Assembly: GCF_903915725.1 (NCBI RefSeq)
Contig: NZ_CAIWTY010000029.1
Span: 1 to 64,000, forward strand
Origin: an uncultured Rhodopila sp.
GTDB taxonomy: Bacteria; Pseudomonadota; Alphaproteobacteria; Acetobacterales; Acetobacteraceae
Length of the DNA stretch: 64,000 bases
Direction: 5' to 3'
The notes under the pieces are model-generated. The model made no database searches, was not told the DNA's origin, and worked only from the letters and a program-made list of their open reading frames with translations. How positions within the stretch are numbered: position 1 is the stretch's first letter; every line of letters starts with the position of its first letter. Positions 61,087 to 64,000 of this stretch are shown here, piece after piece. A program made the position numbers and the translations under genes.

Positions 61087-61797
61087 CTATCGGTCGTACC
61101 AATCCTTCTCGGCGCCGTCGGACTCGTGGTTCTGCAGCCGATCGGCTGCCCAGCCGTTGCCGCTTTTGCAGGCCTGCTGGGCGGAATACTCGGAATAGTT
61201 GTTGCCGCACTCATCACTGCCGCCAGAGGATGGTTTCGAGGGTGTGTTCACCCATTTCTTAAGCGGCGCCGAGAATATGCCGCCAAACCCCATGCTTTGC
61301 ATGAGCAGTTTCTGTCGGAACAAAGCCTCCGCCTGCGCTCCCTGGGCACTTTGCTGCCGGGTTGCCTGCTGCTGAGGCTGTTGCTGCTGTTGGGCTTGTT
61401 GGCGTTGCAATTGTTGTAGTCTCTGTTGCTGCAGTTGCGCTTGCTGCTGCTGTCGTTGCAGTTGGGCCTGCTGCTGCTGTTGTATTTGTTGTTGTCGCTG
61501 CTGCTGTTGTTGCTGTTGCAGGAGCTGTTGCAGCGTCGGCGCCCAGGCGTTAAAGGGGTATGGCTGGGCACCGTTTTGCGCCAGGATCTGAGAGTCCGGA
61601 ACAACACCATAAGCGCCGTGCCGCGCCGCCACGTTGTCGAACTTGCTATCGCTGTCAACCGAATCCGGTGATACATTTATTTGCAGCGTTAAGTCACGAT
61701 GCCGATCGGCGAGGGGCGTCGCGAGGCAGGTTGTTGCGGCAAACCAGCTCAAAAGGCAAGCCACGGCGCCGACGCGGTCCGTAAGATGGCGTGCCAT
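61087..61797 (-). CDS. secreted polyglutamine-rich protein
   Basis: 236 residues. A signal peptide ends near TTCLATPLA. Residues about 88-150 are almost only Gln with Leu, Arg and Ala (for example LQQLLQQQQQQQRQQQIQ), encoded mostly by CAG/CAA. The C-terminus has MGFGGIFSAPLKKWVNTPSK and a Cys pair (DECGNNYSEYSAQQACKSG) that may form a disulfide. No family recognised. The Gln stretch could form a coiled coil or aggregate-prone fibre. It is downstream of the SrfA-like genes, on the same strand. Confidence 0.7.
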   Translation of the reverse strand: MARHLTDRVGAVACLLSWFAATTCLATPLADRHRDLTLQINVSPDSVDSDSKFDNVAARHGAYGVVPDSQILAQNGAQPYPFNAWAPTLQQLLQQQQQQQRQQQIQQQQQAQLQRQQQQAQLQQQRLQQLQRQQAQQQQQPQQQATRQQSAQGAQAEALFRQKLLMQSMGFGGIFSAPLKKWVNTPSKPSSGGSDECGNNYSEYSAQQACKSGNGWAADRLQNHESDGAEKDWYDR

Positions 61798-61878
61798 CGA
61801 AACCCTCCATTTATCGTAACGACATCATATTACGGAAAACTCATCAGGTCAAACGCCTTCAGCGCCAGTCTGGCTGTT

Positions 61879-61961
61879 CTCGAAGGTCGGCATCCTCGCC
61901 GTGAGCGGAGCCGGGTCATGCACCGCAAGGGGTGGATGGTGCGCCTGCGCGCACCATGACG
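61879..61961. repeat. dispersed palindromic repeat, copy D
   Basis: GAAGGTCGGCATCCTCGCCG on the left (left half of the hairpin degraded), GCAAGGGGTGGATGG and GGTGCGCCTGCGCGCACC-ATGACG on the right. Located in the 246-base gap between the polyglutamine gene and the SrfA-like genes. Confidence 0.68.
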
Positions 61962-62043
61962 ATAGGACGTATGCTTACGGGGCCTTCGTCCGACATGACG
62001 GCGGCGGCCGTGCCTATGGGTTTGCGCGCCGTTGAATCGCGGA

Positions 62044-63209
<1,166 letters not shown>

Positions 63210-63213
<4 letters not shown>

Positions 63214-64000
63214 CGGGCGCGGCGAAATTCGATCGGGCTGCTGCCGTGCTCGCCGGTTTCGGTGCAGGCGGCAAGGCTGTCGTCGCGTCGGACACAGCTC
63301 AGATGGGCATGCAGCCATGTCGTTTGCGCCCGATTGCACCCGACCGCGGGCCGGTTGATCTCCAGTTGGCCGGAGGCGCCGAAGGTCGCGGTGACCGGTG
63401 CCTCGCATCTGACCCGGCCCGAGGGAAAATCGGTGACTGTCGATTCTTGACCGTGACCCGCCTGGTCGAGACACAGGCGCCCCGCGCGCGCCACGCCCAC
63501 CTCGCCGGGGACGTTGAAGGCATTGTAGCTTTGAACCTTGACCTCCCGCCCGAGGGACCAACAGCCTTGCAGCACGGACAGGTCGTGCTGGTCCCAGCGT
63601 TGTTTCGGCAAGTCGGCGTGCGGAGCGGGCGGCGGCGGCGGTGGTGGTGCGGGCGGCGGCGGTTCGGACGGCTTCGGCGCCGGCGGCGGCGGCGGCGGTT
63701 CCGGTGGGGGCGGTTCGGGTGGCTTCGGCTCCGGCGGCGGCGGGGGTGGCGTCGGGGCTGGGGGAGGCGGTGGCTTGGGCTCCTCGACGACCGGCTCGGG
63801 CTTCGGTACCGGGACGACTGGCGGTGGTAGCGTAAACCACCACCACCCTGCGGTACCGAGCAGCAGCAGGGCGAGGAGGCCGAGCAGCCAGGGCCAGATG
63901 CGGCGGCGCGCCACAGGCTGCGGGGGCGGCGGCAACGGCAGCGGTTCGGCGCCGAGCGGGTAGAGGCCAACATCGCCGGGTTGGCGGAATCCCCAGAATG
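63210..64000 (-). CDS. SrfA-like membrane protein, paralog 1 (partial, runs off window)
   Basis: The 5' end is outside the window. The frame stays open to 64000 and there still encodes FWGF then RQPGDVGLYPLGAEPL, matching FWGFRRPGEPGLQPLEAAL of the paralog. Then come a membrane helix (IWPWLLGLLALLLLGTAGWW), a very Pro-rich linker (PPPPPEPKPPEPPPPEP) and a C-terminal domain sharing GCW, GHG, C-x-AP and final Cys positions with the next protein (LQGCWSLGREVK, AGHGQESTVT, VRCEAPVTATFGASG). The two are tandem duplicates. Confidence 0.6.

Noticed and set aside
63214-63846. Extension of the second SrfA-like gene
   Set aside because: Out of frame within the first paralog; ATG 63213 overlaps the paralog stop as expected for coupled genes.

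Overview
The window is GC-rich chromosomal DNA from an alphaproteobacterium, most probably a Rhodospirillales/Acetobacteraceae member. Supporting signs are the FlbT/FlaF flagellin regulators, a hopanoid cluster (squalene-hopene cyclase, HpnE, HpnG), a cytochrome bc1 operon next to aerobic hemF, DUF1489, and sigma-54-like flagellar promoters. No rRNA, tRNA or CRISPR array was seen. The species is not identified from sequence alone.

Layout. 0.2-13.1 kb is a late flagellar region. On the minus strand run flgE-flgK-flgL, flagellin, flbT, flaF, a DUF1217 protein, a TPR-methyltransferase and a TPR O-GlcNAc-transferase-like enzyme. On the plus strand, divergent from flgE, run fliK and flgD. Sigma-54-like sites lie before flgE and fliK, and a hairpin lies in the flagellin leader. 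13.2-18.5 kb holds a dienelactone hydrolase, an acyltransferase, an O-antigen-ligase-like polymerase with a small membrane protein, RlpA and MtnP. 18.5-22.3 kb holds the bc1 complex (petA-petB-petC) divergent from hemF. 22.9-29.8 kb holds FadL, a histidine kinase, MutL and a DUF2786 protein. 30.4-35.1 kb is an operon-like run of an ArsR regulator, SRPBCC, GST, DUF1428 and VOC proteins, then DUF2461. 35.3-39.5 kb encodes a multi-PAS/GAF hybrid kinase overlapping by one base with a photoactive-yellow-protein-like gene. 39.6-42.1 kb holds an MFS exporter and a Tim44-like protein.

42.1-45.7 kb is an accessory segment with less GC-rich genes. It contains a broken Phd/VapC pair, an intact HigBA module with a palindromic operator-like promoter, a frameshifted serine recombinase, and two overlapping genes of unknown function. 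45.9-50.4 kb is the hopanoid cluster (DUF1489-hpnE-shc-hpnG, minus strand). 50.6-58.1 kb concerns envelope polysaccharide: CysQ, a 1517-residue multidomain glycosyltransferase, a small repeat protein and HldE. 58.3-60.7 kb is an overlapping trio of acyl-CoA dehydrogenase, PIG-L deacetylase and methyltransferase. 61-64 kb holds a secreted polyglutamine protein and two tandem SrfA-like membrane proteins, the last cut by the window edge.

The most interesting points are: the PYP-like protein with a retained chromophore cysteine and glutamate but Phe in place of Tyr42, coupled to a hybrid kinase; the two-gene unknown module beside HigBA; two independently decayed toxin-antitoxin loci; a DUF1428 gene whose best start is ATA; and a dispersed palindromic repeat family whose stems change in a compensatory way between copies.
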